Below the pieces are notes generated by a model. The model did no database searches and had not been told where the DNA came from. It was given only the letters and a program-made list of their open reading frames with translations. Below, piece by piece: positions 23,883 through 34,173 of a stretch of DNA of 64,000 bases. Both the position numbers and the translations under genes were made by a program. Source of the stretch: DASZIT01 sp963819695 (GTDB lineage: Bacteria; Actinomycetota; Acidimicrobiia; Acidimicrobiales; RAAP-2); contig CAWFXD010000001.1 in the NCBI GenBank assembly GCA_963819695.1, positions 1,364,001 through 1,428,000 on the forward strand, given 5' to 3'. The first letter of the stretch is position 1. The number at the start of each line of letters is the position of its first letter.

Positions 23883-24674
23883 ATGCGAGTGGGAGTGGTG
23901 GGCGCCGGGGGGAAGATGGGACGAGAGGTGTGCCGGATGGTGGCCGCCGACCCCGAGCTCGAACTGGTGGCCGCGGTCGACCCCGGGTGCACCGGCGACG
24001 AGGCCGGCGGCCTGGCCATCGTCGGCGAGCTCGATGCCTTGGTCGACGGCGGGGCCGAAGTGGTGGTCGACTTCACCCGGGTGGCGGCGGCCCGATCCAC
24101 CCTGGCCTGGTGCGCCGAGCACGGCCTGCATGCGGTGGTCGGCACCACCGGCTTCGACGACGGTGACCTCGCCACCCTCGCCGACCTGTTCGCGGGTCCC
24201 GACCAGGGTGCTCCCAACTGCGTGCTCGCCGCCAACTTCGCCATCGGCGCCGTCCTGATGATGCGGTTCGCGGAGATCGCCGCGCCGTGGTTCGATGCCG
24301 CGGAGATCATCGAGCTCCATCACGAAGGCAAGCTCGACGCCCCGTCGGGGACATCGATGCAGACCGCCGCCCGGATGGCGGCCGCCCGGGCGGAGGCGGG
24401 AACCGACCCGTATCCTGCCGACGCCACCGCCACGGTGATGGTCGAGGGGGCCAGGGGCGGAGCCGGGCCCGGGGGAGTTCGGATGCACTCGGTCCGGCTC
24501 ACCGGGCTGGTCGCCCACCAGGAGGTCCTGTTCGGGTCGCGGGGACAGAGTCTGACCATCCGGCACGACTCCTACGAACGGGCCTCGTTCATGGCCGGCG
24601 TGGCGTTGGCCATCAAGGCGGTGGCCTCCCGACCCGGCCTGACCATCGGGCTCGAGCCGCTGCTCGGGTTCTGA
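23883..24674 (+). CDS. dapB: 4-hydroxy-tetrahydrodipicolinate reductase
   Basis: This 263-residue cytosolic enzyme reduces hydroxy-tetrahydrodipicolinate with NAD(P)H in lysine/diaminopimelate synthesis. The N-terminal nucleotide loop is VGAGGKMGREV; VVGTTGF follows; the catalytic block is IELHHEGKLDAPSGTS with the conserved His-His and Lys; VRMHSVRLTGLVAHQEV closes the dinucleotide domain. ATG 23883 was chosen because the Rossmann strand begins directly there. Two regulators follow, and dapA lies 2.7 kb downstream. Confidence 0.97.
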   Translation: MRVGVVGAGGKMGREVCRMVAADPELELVAAVDPGCTGDEAGGLAIVGELDALVDGGAEVVVDFTRVAAARSTLAWCAEHGLHAVVGTTGFDDGDLATLADLFAGPDQGAPNCVLAANFAIGAVLMMRFAEIAAPWFDAAEIIELHHEGKLDAPSGTSMQTAARMAAARAEAGTDPYPADATATVMVEGARGGAGPGGVRMHSVRLTGLVAHQEVLFGSRGQSLTIRHDSYERASFMAGVALAIKAVASRPGLTIGLEPLLGF

Positions 24675-24682
24675 TCCGGTCG

Positions 24683-25273
24683 ATGACCGCGGACACCCGC
24701 CAGCGCATCATCGAGGCCACCTACGCCTGCGTCGCACGCTGGGGTCTGGCCAAGACCACGGTGGAGGACGCCGCCCGGGAAGCTGCGGTGTCCCGGGCCA
24801 CCATCTACCGGTACTTCCCCGGGGGCCGCGACGAGTTGATCCACGACGTGGTGGTATGGCAGCTCCTGGTCTTCTTCCGCCGGCTCTACGAGGAAGTCCA
24901 GGGGGCCGAGAGTCTCGAGGCGGTGATGGAGCGGGGGATCCGGTTCGCCCACCGGTCCATTCTCGAACACGAGGTCCTCCAGCGGGTAATGCAGACCGAG
25001 CCGGAGACCCTGCTCCCCACCCTCACGGTGGAGAGCAACCGGATCCGGGGCGCGGTCGCCGACTTCCTGATCCCCTATCTCCACCAACACGGTCTGGCCG
25101 CCGGGGTCGACCCCGGCGAGGCCGCCGACTTCCTGGCCCGGATGGTGCTTTCCTACATGGCCTCGCCCGGCCGGTGGGATCTGGAGGATCCCAACCAGGT
25201 CTCGGAGCTGGTGCGGGGCGAATTGCTGGCCGGGGTGGTGGTCGGACCCGAGCCCGGGACCGGCTCCGACTGA
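24683..25273 (+). CDS. TetR-family transcriptional regulator (first of two)
   Basis: This 196-residue protein has an N-terminal helix-turn-helix: TRQRIIEATYACVARWG, TTVEDAAREAAVSRATIYRYFPG (about 20-45), then a helical ligand-binding domain. It starts 8 nt after dapB and could be co-transcribed with it. Its HTH is close to that of the next gene, with a shared VSRAT-YR-FPGG pattern, so the two are paralogues, perhaps acting as heterologous partners on the following di-iron gene. The ligand is unknown. Confidence 0.85.
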   Translation: MTADTRQRIIEATYACVARWGLAKTTVEDAAREAAVSRATIYRYFPGGRDELIHDVVVWQLLVFFRRLYEEVQGAESLEAVMERGIRFAHRSILEHEVLQRVMQTEPETLLPTLTVESNRIRGAVADFLIPYLHQHGLAAGVDPGEAADFLARMVLSYMASPGRWDLEDPNQVSELVRGELLAGVVVGPEPGTGSD

Positions 25274-25284
25274 ACCGGCCATCC

Positions 25285-25314
25285 TTGACAATGAGACAAA
25301 TATCGACCTACTGT
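25285..25314 (+). promoter_or_regulatory. Promoter of the TetR / di-iron protein operon
   Basis: A perfect -35 TTGACA (25285-25290) stands 18 bp from TACTGT (25309-25314). The -10 ends 7 nt before GTG 25322, so the transcript is probably leaderless. The region is AT-richer than its surroundings and a likely target of one or both TetR regulators. Confidence 0.7.
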
Positions 25315-25321
25315 TCCAGGC

Positions 25322-26100
25322 GTGACTGGTCAGGGGGTACGGCTCCGCGTCGTACAGGAGGATGGCGCGGGGGCCTCGGGCGTTTCCGGGTCCGCGGACC
25401 GGGTCTCCTCCCACCGGACCCGCCTGGTGGACGCCGCCCTCGAGTGCATCGCCCGCCAGGGGACGGCCAAGACGACCGTTGACGATGTCGCCCACGGAGC
25501 CGGCGTGTCCCGGGCGACCGTCTACCGGGTGTTCCCCGGGGGCAAGGACGAACTGTTGGGCGCGGTGGCCGAGACGGAGATGGCCCGGTTGTTCTCCGCC
25601 CTGGGGGCCCGGATGGGAGCCGCCGAGGATCTCTCCGATGTGCTGGTCATCGGCATCGTCGAGGCAGTGACCCGGATCACCCGGCACCCGGCCCTCACCT
25701 ACATGGTCGTCCACGAGCCCGACGTGGTCCTCGGTCATCTGGCCTTCGACGAGTCGAACCGGCTGCTGGGCACCGCCGCCCGCTTCATCTCGCCGTTCCT
25801 GATCCGATGGATGGACCCCGAGGAGGCTGCCCGGGTGGCGGAGTGGGCCACCCGGATCGTGCTCTCCTACTGCATCGCCCCGTCGAGCGAGATGGATCTC
25901 ACCGACGCCGGCCGGGCCCGCCATCTGGTCGAGACCTTCGTGCTCCCCGGGATCACCGCCCTGCGCTCGCCGGACCGGTCTCAGCCGGTTGATCTCGCCC
26001 CGATTGCCGCCGACCGGGCCGCCCACGCCGATCGGTTCCACCCGTCCGACCAACTACACACCTACCCAACCACCACCACACCTTCCAAGGGGGACGTGCG

Positions 26101-26104
<4 letters not shown>
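25322..26104 (+). CDS. TetR-family transcriptional regulator (second of two)
   Basis: The protein has 260 residues from GTG 25322. After a 30-residue extension comes the HTH: TRLVDAALECIARQG, TTVDDVAHGAGVSRATVYRVFPGGKDEL. The rest is a helical effector domain, and the C-terminal 40 residues are Pro/Asp/His-rich and probably disordered. Its stop overlaps the ATG of the di-iron gene (ATGA at 26101), so regulator and target are coupled. Autoregulation is likely but not shown. Confidence 0.85.
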
Positions 26105-27225
<1,121 letters not shown>

Positions 27226-27273
27226 CCGCCCGGTTGGGTCCCGGCGGCGACCGGAGCGGTCCGGCCCTGCTGG

Positions 27274-27330
27274 TAGCCTGCGTCATCGTGGTGTCAACTC
27301 CGAGACACACCTGATGAGGGGCTGACAGAG
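27274..27330 (+). promoter_or_regulatory. dapA promoter element and leader with an eight-codon micro-ORF
   Basis: TAGCCT (27274-27279) resembles a -10 box and ends 8 nt before GTG 27288, which opens a micro-ORF (VVSTPRHT, stop 27312-27314). A second tiny ORF begins in the overlap (ATG 27314, stop 27323-27325). The dapA ribosome-binding site is probably GAGGGG (27316-27321). No lysine codons occur in the micro-ORF, so classical attenuation is unlikely. Confidence 0.35.
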
Positions 27331-28239
27331 ATGGGGCGATTCGGCTCAGTGGTGACCGCCATGGTCACGCCTTTCCACGGCGATGGCACTCTGGATATCG
27401 ACGGCGCCGTGGCGCTGGCCGACCACCTGGTGAGCGCCGGGTCCGATGGTCTGCTGCTGGCCGGCACCACCGGCGAGGGACCGGTGCTGACCGACGCCGA
27501 GGCCCTCGAACTGTTCCGGACGGTGGCCGGAGCCGTGAACGTCCCGGTCATCGCGTCCACCGGCAGCAACGACACTGCCCATGCCGTTGCCTTTACCCAG
27601 TCGGTGGCGGGCAGCGGGGTGGACGGGGTCCTGGTGGTGACCCCGTACTACAACCGCCCCTCGGCGGCCGGGCTCTCCGCCCATTTCCGGACCGTGGCCG
27701 CGGCCACCGACCTCCCGGTCGTGCTCTACGACATCCCGATCCGCACCGGGCGCCGGATCGGCACCGAGCTGCTGATCGAGTTGGCCTCTTCGGTCCCCAA
27801 CATCATGGGCGTGAAGGATTCGACGCACGATCCGGCCGCCGCCGCCCGGGTGGTAGCCGAGACGCCCGAGACCTTCGAGGTCTACTGCGGCGACGACGCC
27901 CTCACCCTCCCGTTCCTGGCCGTCGGCGGAGTAGGGATCGTCAGCGTGGCCGCCCACTGGGCGGCGGGGACAATGGCGGAGATGGTCGGCGCCTTCAACT
28001 CCGGGGACCTCGAGCGGGCCCGGGCGGCCAACCACCGCCTGGCCGAGTCGTACGACTTCGAGGGCTCGGACCTGTACCCGAATCCGATGCCGGCCAAGGC
28101 CGCCTGCCGGGCCCAGGGGCTCCCGGCCGGCCAGTGCCGGCTGCCCAATGCCGAGGCACCGGAGTCACTGGTCGACCAGGCCCGCGGGGTCATCGACCGG
28201 CTGAACCAGCATTCTTCGAATCGCCAGTCGGTTGCCTGA
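27331..28239 (+). CDS. dapA: 4-hydroxy-tetrahydrodipicolinate synthase
   Basis: This 302-residue TIM-barrel enzyme condenses pyruvate with aspartate semialdehyde, the first committed lysine step. Lys162 in GVKDST forms the Schiff base; Tyr133 in LYDIPIRTG and the Thr pair in LLAGTTGEG (46-47) complete the proton relay. Length is normal for the family. Its 3' end overlaps the RNase J start by 8 nt. dapA followed by an RNase J gene and ftsK is also the order in mycobacteria. Confidence 0.97.
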   Translation: MGRFGSVVTAMVTPFHGDGTLDIDGAVALADHLVSAGSDGLLLAGTTGEGPVLTDAEALELFRTVAGAVNVPVIASTGSNDTAHAVAFTQSVAGSGVDGVLVVTPYYNRPSAAGLSAHFRTVAAATDLPVVLYDIPIRTGRRIGTELLIELASSVPNIMGVKDSTHDPAAAARVVAETPETFEVYCGDDALTLPFLAVGGVGIVSVAAHWAAGTMAEMVGAFNSGDLERARAANHRLAESYDFEGSDLYPNPMPAKAACRAQGLPAGQCRLPNAEAPESLVDQARGVIDRLNQHSSNRQSVA

Positions 28240-30073
28240 CCCGGCTCGGGCCGGCGGGGCCAAGAAGCAGGGGAACAAGGGGGCGGGTTCGGCCAAGGCC
28301 AAGGCATCCGGCCACCAGCCCAAGGCATCCGGCCACCAGCCCAAGGCATCCGGCCACAAGGGCCAGCGGCAGCCGGAGTCGTCCGCCGGTGGCGCCCGCG
28401 GGAAGAAAGGCGGCGCGCCGGTTCGCATCGTCTTCCTCGGCGGCCTCGGTGAGATCGGCCGGAACTGCGCCTGCATCGAGGTGGACGGCCGCATCCTCAT
28501 CCTCGACGTCGGCATCATGTTCCCCGACCCCGACATGCCCGGGGTCGACCTGGTCCTCCCCGACTTCACCTATCTGCGGGAGAACGCCGATCGGGTCGAT
28601 GCGGTCATCCTCACCCACGGGCACGAGGACCACACCGGCGGGCTGGCCTTCTTGCTCCGGGATTTCCCGGTGGACGTCTACGGTTCCGAGCTCACCCTCG
28701 GGTTGGCCCGCAACCGGGTGGACGAGGCCGGACTGGCCAGCCAGGTGAAGTGGATCCCGGTCCGCGACGGCGAGCGCCGCCGCATCGGGCCCTGCGACGT
28801 CGAGTTCATCCCGGTGACCCACTCGGTGCCCCAGGCGTTCGCCACCGCCTTCCACACCCCCCAGGGGATCATCCTCCATTCGGGTGACTTCAAGATCGAC
28901 CTCCATCCGGTGGACAGCCGGCGCACCGACCTCGCCCGGATGGGGGGGTTGGCCTCCGAACCCGGCATCCGCCTCCTGCTCAGTGACTCGACCAACGCCG
29001 AGGAGCCGGGGTTCACCCCGTCGGAGTCGACAGTGGGGGCCACCCTGCGCCGGGTGTTCCTCGAGCGCCCGGACCGGCGGTTCGTGGTGACCTGCTTCGC
29101 CAGCCACATCCACCGGGTCCAGCAGGTGGCCGACGCCGCCATTGCCGGCGGCCGGAGGGTGGCCACCCTCGGCCGCTCGATGCAGAAGAACGTCGCCCTG
29201 GCCCGGCAGCTCGGCCTCCTCGACATCCCCGACCGGGCCATGGTGGACATCGAACAGGTGGACGGGCTGTCCCCGGGCCAGGTGTGTGTGATCTCCACCG
29301 GCTCCCAGGGTGAGCCGATGTCGGCCCTGTCCCGGCTGGCCGTCGGCGAGAACCGCTTCTTCAAGCTCCGGGAGAACGATGTGGTGGTGATCAGCGCCCA
29401 CCCGATTCCCGGGAACGAATGGTCGGTGGGACGGGTCATCGACAGCCTCCACCGTCGCGGGGTGGAGGTGATCCACTCGGGAGTCGACACCGTGCACGTG
29501 AGCGGGCACGCCCGGCAGGGGGAACTGTCCACCCTGATGTCGGTGACCCGGCCGGAGTTCTTCATCCCGGTGCACGGCGAGTACCGCCACATGGCCAACC
29601 ATGTCCGGCTGGCCAACTCGATGGGGATCCCCGGCGACCACATCCTGCTCTGCGAGGACGGCGACGCGGTGAAGCTCGACCACTCCGGCCTCCGTCGCGA
29701 CGGCAGCGTTCCCGGCGGGTATCTCTTCGTCGACGGGAGCTCGGTCGGCGACATCGGCCACGGGGTGCTGCGGGACCGGAAGGTGCTGGCCGAGGACGGG
29801 GTGGTGATGGCGGTGGCCACCATCGACCTCAAACGGTGCGAGGTGGTGGGTGTCCCGCAGATCGTGACCCGGGGCTGGGCCTACGACGACGACACCGACC
29901 GGCTGCTCGACGAGGCGCGGGAGCTGGTGACCAAGGCGCTGGAGAAGGCGTTGGCCGGGGGCAGCCAGGATCACGAATCGCTCAATCGGGTGGCCCGCAA
30001 GGCCCTCGGCCAGCTGGTCGGGAACCGCACCAAGCAACGCCCGATGATCGTTCCGGTCATCGTCACCGTCTGA
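28232..30073 (+). CDS. rnj: Ribonuclease J
   Basis: This 613-residue protein starts at TTG 28232 inside the dapA end. Residues 1-65 are a basic, low-complexity tail containing the heptad KASGHQP in tandem. The metallo-beta-lactamase core begins at VRIVFLGGLGEIGRN, with zinc ligands in LTHGHEDHTGG, VTHSVPQAF and HSGDFKID; the beta-CASP domain has LLSDSTNAEEPGFT and CFASHIHRVQQ; HVSGHARQGEL and IPVHGEYRHM follow. RNase J combines 5' exonuclease and endonuclease activity in mRNA turnover and rRNA maturation. Confidence 0.96.
   Translation: MPDPARAGGAKKQGNKGAGSAKAKASGHQPKASGHQPKASGHKGQRQPESSAGGARGKKGGAPVRIVFLGGLGEIGRNCACIEVDGRILILDVGIMFPDPDMPGVDLVLPDFTYLRENADRVDAVILTHGHEDHTGGLAFLLRDFPVDVYGSELTLGLARNRVDEAGLASQVKWIPVRDGERRRIGPCDVEFIPVTHSVPQAFATAFHTPQGIILHSGDFKIDLHPVDSRRTDLARMGGLASEPGIRLLLSDSTNAEEPGFTPSESTVGATLRRVFLERPDRRFVVTCFASHIHRVQQVADAAIAGGRRVATLGRSMQKNVALARQLGLLDIPDRAMVDIEQVDGLSPGQVCVISTGSQGEPMSALSRLAVGENRFFKLRENDVVVISAHPIPGNEWSVGRVIDSLHRRGVEVIHSGVDTVHVSGHARQGELSTLMSVTRPEFFIPVHGEYRHMANHVRLANSMGIPGDHILLCEDGDAVKLDHSGLRRDGSVPGGYLFVDGSSVGDIGHGVLRDRKVLAEDGVVMAVATIDLKRCEVVGVPQIVTRGWAYDDDTDRLLDEARELVTKALEKALAGGSQDHESLNRVARKALGQLVGNRTKQRPMIVPVIVTV
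28301..28359 (+). repeat. 21-bp tandem repeat in the RNase J N-terminal tail
   Basis: Two full 21-bp units (28301-28321 and 28322-28342) and a partial third (28343-28359) encode KASGHQP. The DNA copies are identical, so unit number may vary between strains. Confidence 0.85.
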
Positions 30074-30113
30074 GCGACGGCGGGGCGTCCCCATAGTCGG
30101 GGAACCCAGAGAG

Positions 30114-30119
30114 TATCCT
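30114..30119 (+). promoter_or_regulatory. Probable -10 element (TATCCT) ahead of ftsK
   Basis: TATCCT ends 9 nt before GTG 30129 and no ribosome-binding site is seen, which is compatible with a leaderless ftsK transcript. Confidence 0.35.
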
Positions 30120-30128
30120 GGCTCCACT

Positions 30129-32636
30129 GTGTCGACCGCTACCAAGCGTCCGGCGGGTCGATCCGGAGCCTCGCGGTCGAGAGCCAAGGCCGCGGTCCCG
30201 GTTCGTTCCCGTTCCGGGGCAAACGCCGCCTCCAGAAGGAAATCCGCGTCCCGGGGACGGGGTCGGGCGCGTTCGAGGCGCCGGCCGGCGGGCGACGGCA
30301 TGCTGGCCGGCATGTGGGACGTGGTCGCCGCCCACGCCGCCGATGTCTGGGGAGTGGTGCTGGTCACCGTCGGGCTGCTGGCCATGCTCGCCCTCTACGC
30401 CGATGCACTGGGCCCGGTCGGGCACGGGGCCCGCCGGGTGCTCGGCGACCTGCTCGGGTGGGGCCGCTTCCTGGTGCCGGTGGTGGTGATCGCCGTCGGT
30501 GTCCGCCTGGTCGCCGGCCGCAGCCACGACGACGATCCGGTTCCCCGCCGGGATCCGAGCCGGGCCGTCCTCGGCGGAACCTTGACCCAGCTGGTGATCG
30601 CCGGTCTGGCCGCCTTGGCCGGGGGATCGCCCAAGCTCAGTGCGTCCACCGCCAGCCTGTCGTCGGCCGGAGGCTGGATCGGGGCGGTGGTGGGCAACCC
30701 GCTGCGGGCCGGGCTCGGGGGATTCGGTGCCGCCATGGTGCTGCTGGCGGTGATGGTGTTGGCCCTGGTCCTGTTCACCGGGGTGTCGGTGAGGACCGCG
30801 GCCCACGGACTCAGCGTGGCCGCCCGGTGGGCCGTCGAAGTGGCCCGGGGCGGGCCCGAGGGGCGGGCCAAGGCGGAGGCCGATGTCGACGATGATCACC
30901 CCACCGATCCGTTCGGCCGGGCGGTCGCCGATGGGGACCCGACCAAGATGATGGCCGAGGGACCCGATCCGGACATGGGGGTGGTTCCCCAGGTGGCGTT
31001 GCCGGTGGGCGCCCTCGCCCAGGTGGATCCGCCGACACCCGGCCCTCCCGACCTGGTCGACCTTCCCGACGCCGCGGTGAAGGCGGGGAAGGGCTCCCAA
31101 CTCGAGATGAAGCTGGGACCCGGGGCCGGGGGATGGCGCCTGCCCCCGCCCGGACTCCTGAAGCGGCTGAAGCCCCAGGCCGTCGACGAGCGCGAAGTGG
31201 ATGCCGGCGGCACCGCTCTGGTGCACGCGCTGGCCGCTCATGGAGTCGAGACCCGGCTGGTCGGCCGCACCGTCGGCCCGTCGGTGACCCGCTACGAGCT
31301 CGAGTTGGGCGCCGGGGTCAAGGTGGCCCGGGTGACGTCGCTGTCCAAGGACATCGCCTACGCCATGGCCTCGCCCGACGTCCGCATCCTGGCCCCCATC
31401 CCCGGCAAGTCGGCCATCGGGGTCGAGGTCCCCAACCGGCGCCGCCAGCTGGTGGCCCTCGGCGACATCCTGGCCTCGCCGGAGGCGGCCAAGGCCCACC
31501 ATCCGCTGGAGGTGGCCCTGGGGCGGGACATCGCCGGCAACGCCTACATGGTGAACCTGGCCGACATGCCCCACCTGTTGGTATCGGGCTCCACCGGATC
31601 GGGCAAGTCGTCGTGCATCAACTCCATCCTCACCTCCATCCTCAGCCGGGCCACCCCCGATCAGGTGCGACTGATGCTGGTTGACCCGAAGCGGGTGGAG
31701 CTCGGCCAGTACAACGACCTGCCCCATCTGCTGACCCAGGTGGTCGTCGACCCGAAGAAGGCGGCCAACGCGCTGGCCTGGGCGGTCAAGGAGATGGAGC
31801 GCCGCTACGACCTGTTGGCCGAGGCGGGGATGCGTGACATCACCGGCTACAACCTGGCCGTCGACGCCGGCCAGTTGGACGATCACGAGGAGGCCTACCG
31901 GCTGAGCATGCTGGGACGGGCATCCGACGGCGACGAGTCCGACGACCCCGAGGAAGTCGAACCGCGGTACCAGCGGTTGCCGTTCATCCTCATCGTGGTG
32001 GACGAGCTGAACGACTTGATGATGGTGGCCGCCCGGGACGTGGAGGACTCGGTCTGCCGTATCGCCCAGATGGCCCGGGCGGTCGGGATCCATCTGGTGC
32101 TGGCCACCCAACGTCCGTCGGTCGACGTGATCACCGGGGTGATCAAGGCGAACATCCCCTCCCGGATGGCGTTCTCGGTGTCGTCGCTGGCCGACAGCCG
32201 GGTCATCCTCGACCAACCCGGGGCCGAGCGGCTCATCGGCAAGGGGGACATGCTGCTGGTGACGGCGTCGTCGTCGAACCCCCAACGGCTCCAGGCCCCC
32301 TGGGTGGGGGAGGACGAGGTCCGGGCGGTGGCGGCCCACTGGAAGCGCCAGCGCCCCATGGAGGTGGTGGCCGGGATCGACGAGGTGACCCGGTCCGGGG
32401 TGTCCGGCGAGCGGGGTGCCGATGATGACGACGACGAGCTGCTCGCCCAGGCCATGGACCTGGTCGTCCGGTCCCAGCTGGGATCGACGTCCATGTTGCA
32501 GCGCAAGCTCCGGGTCGGTTTCGCCCGGGCCGGCCGGCTGATGGATCTGATGGAACGTGGCGGGGTGGTGGGACCGTCGGAGGGCTCCAAGGCCCGCACG
32601 GTGTTGATGACGGTCGAGGAACTCGAAGCCCGTTGA
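30129..32636 (+). CDS. ftsK: DNA translocase FtsK/SpoIIIE
   Basis: This 835-residue protein has a very basic N-terminal tail (1-55), about four membrane segments (60-225), an acidic linker and the motor. The motor shows VTRYELELGAGVKVARV, Walker A GSTGSGKSS (about 487-495), MLVDPKRVEL, FILIVVDELNDLMM (Walker B) and ATQRPSVDVITGVIKANIPSR. The C-terminal gamma winged helix (GSTSMLQRKLRVGFARAGRLMDLM) would read the polar KOPS sites. It clears DNA from the closing septum. The gene overlaps the next start by 4 nt. Confidence 0.96.
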   Translation: MSTATKRPAGRSGASRSRAKAAVPVRSRSGANAASRRKSASRGRGRARSRRRPAGDGMLAGMWDVVAAHAADVWGVVLVTVGLLAMLALYADALGPVGHGARRVLGDLLGWGRFLVPVVVIAVGVRLVAGRSHDDDPVPRRDPSRAVLGGTLTQLVIAGLAALAGGSPKLSASTASLSSAGGWIGAVVGNPLRAGLGGFGAAMVLLAVMVLALVLFTGVSVRTAAHGLSVAARWAVEVARGGPEGRAKAEADVDDDHPTDPFGRAVADGDPTKMMAEGPDPDMGVVPQVALPVGALAQVDPPTPGPPDLVDLPDAAVKAGKGSQLEMKLGPGAGGWRLPPPGLLKRLKPQAVDEREVDAGGTALVHALAAHGVETRLVGRTVGPSVTRYELELGAGVKVARVTSLSKDIAYAMASPDVRILAPIPGKSAIGVEVPNRRRQLVALGDILASPEAAKAHHPLEVALGRDIAGNAYMVNLADMPHLLVSGSTGSGKSSCINSILTSILSRATPDQVRLMLVDPKRVELGQYNDLPHLLTQVVVDPKKAANALAWAVKEMERRYDLLAEAGMRDITGYNLAVDAGQLDDHEEAYRLSMLGRASDGDESDDPEEVEPRYQRLPFILIVVDELNDLMMVAARDVEDSVCRIAQMARAVGIHLVLATQRPSVDVITGVIKANIPSRMAFSVSSLADSRVILDQPGAERLIGKGDMLLVTASSSNPQRLQAPWVGEDEVRAVAAHWKRQRPMEVVAGIDEVTRSGVSGERGADDDDDELLAQAMDLVVRSQLGSTSMLQRKLRVGFARAGRLMDLMERGGVVGPSEGSKARTVLMTVEELEAR

Positions 32637-34093
32637 TCGAAAGCACCAAGGAGGAACCGATCGTCAGCGGATCGGTTCCCGATCCTCCCGATCCGACGAC
32701 GACCGTGCTTGAACCGCCGAGTGGTGAGGACGGCCAACGCCCTTCCCACCGCCTCCGGTGGTCACTGGTGGTGGTGCTGGCCGTGCTCATCGTCGGGATC
32801 GCCTCGGTGGAGGCCTGGCACGTGACCCGACCCCTGCCGAAGCCGGTGGCGTCGTCGACCCTGGCGTCGGTGACGGTGCCGGGTGGCCCGCCCGTCCTCC
32901 CCTGGCCGTCGACCGGCGAAAGCGCGGTGAACATCCCCTCACTCGGGTTCGCGGCGAGTTCCTCCGGTCAGGTCTCGCAACCGATTGCCTCGCTCACCAA
33001 ACTGGCCACCGCGGTGGTGATCCTCCGTGACCATCCGGTGCCGGCCAACACCGCCGGGCCGTCACTGACCATGACCGCCGCCGACCAGGATGAGTACGAG
33101 AACGACCAGAGCGCCGACGGCTCGGTGGCCGAGGTGGCGGCCGGCGAAGTGATCACCGAGCGGCAGCTTCTCGAGGGACTGCTGGCCCTGTCGGCCAACA
33201 ACATGGCCTACACGCTGGCGGTGTGGGACGCCGGGAGCACCGCCGCCTTCGTGGTCAAGATGAATGCGCTGGCCGCCTCGCTGGGGATGACCAACACCCA
33301 CTACGTCGACGTCGCCGGCGTCGACCCCGGCTCGGTCTCCACCGCCGCCGACGTCTTGAAGGTGGCGGCGGCCGGCATGGCCATTCCGACCTTCGCCGAA
33401 GTGGTGGCCGAGCCGTCGGTGACCCTGCCGCGGATCGGGACCCTCCCCAACCTGGTCACCGAGATCGGTTCCTACGGGGTGATCGGGATCAAATCCGGCT
33501 ACACCTCGAAGGCCGGGGGATGCATGGTGTTGGCCGGCCGACGGGTCATCGGCGGCCAGACCGCGGTGGTGCTGATCGCGGTCATCGGGCAGCCGGTACC
33601 GGCGGGCATCCCTCCTCCCACCACCACCACCACGACCACGACCACCACCACCACCCCGGGTGCACCCCCGCCCCCGCCCACCACCACCACCCCGCCTCCT
33701 CCTCCCACCACCATCCCGGCCGACCAGCTCTACGTACCCGACCCGGAGAAATTCACCCGGCCGGTGGCGGAGACGCTGCTGACGGCCGCCGAGCAGACGG
33801 TGGTCCCGGTGGCGGTCACCGCGGTCGGAAAACCGGTCGGCACCGCCATGTCCACCTGGGGAGGGGTGAAACACCAGGTGGCGGTGGTCACCTCGAAGGC
33901 GGCCACCCTGCTGGCCTGGCCGGGCCAGACCATCGTGGCCAGCCACTCGCTGGCGGTCCCCTTCAACGGGCGTACCGGGGACAGGGTGGGGAGCGTCTCC
34001 TACGCGCTCGGCACCCAGTCGGAGTCGGTGCCCCTCCGGTTGTCCCAGGCGGTACCCCAGCCGTCGTTGTGGTGGCGCTTGACCCACCGTTAG
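32633..34093 (+). CDS. D-alanyl-D-alanine carboxypeptidase-like protein (peptidase S11)
   Basis: The protein has 486 residues from TTG 32633. A single membrane anchor lies at about 43-58. The penicillin-binding fold shows SxxK as S120-L-T-K123, SxN as S187-A-N189 and a third box K287-S-G in place of KTG. After it comes a Thr/Pro-rich linker (about 326-362, including runs of Thr), then a C-terminal domain of about 120 residues. Such enzymes trim the terminal D-Ala of peptidoglycan. The KSG variant occurs in active family members. It is coupled to ftsK, consistent with septal wall maturation. Confidence 0.85.
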   Translation: MIESTKEEPIVSGSVPDPPDPTTTVLEPPSGEDGQRPSHRLRWSLVVVLAVLIVGIASVEAWHVTRPLPKPVASSTLASVTVPGGPPVLPWPSTGESAVNIPSLGFAASSSGQVSQPIASLTKLATAVVILRDHPVPANTAGPSLTMTAADQDEYENDQSADGSVAEVAAGEVITERQLLEGLLALSANNMAYTLAVWDAGSTAAFVVKMNALAASLGMTNTHYVDVAGVDPGSVSTAADVLKVAAAGMAIPTFAEVVAEPSVTLPRIGTLPNLVTEIGSYGVIGIKSGYTSKAGGCMVLAGRRVIGGQTAVVLIAVIGQPVPAGIPPPTTTTTTTTTTTTPGAPPPPPTTTTPPPPPTTIPADQLYVPDPEKFTRPVAETLLTAAEQTVVPVAVTAVGKPVGTAMSTWGGVKHQVAVVTSKAATLLAWPGQTIVASHSLAVPFNGRTGDRVGSVSYALGTQSESVPLRLSQAVPQPSLWWRLTHR

Positions 34094-34161
34094 GGACCGG
34101 TTGTTACCGCCGATGTCACCCGATGGTGACATCGGTCCCGCCCCCCGGGGGATGCGACGAG

Positions 34162-34167
34162 TAGTTT
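34162..34167 (+). promoter_or_regulatory. Probable -10 element (TAGTTT) ahead of thrB
   Basis: TAGTTT ends 6 nt before GTG 34174; there is no ribosome-binding site, so a leaderless transcript is likely. Confidence 0.45.
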
Positions 34168-34173
34168 GATTTC

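Noticed and set aside
27288..27314. Micro-ORF before dapA as a lysine attenuator or lysine riboswitch
   Set aside because: The peptide has no lysine codons, and the leader of about 45 nt is far too short for a lysine riboswitch.
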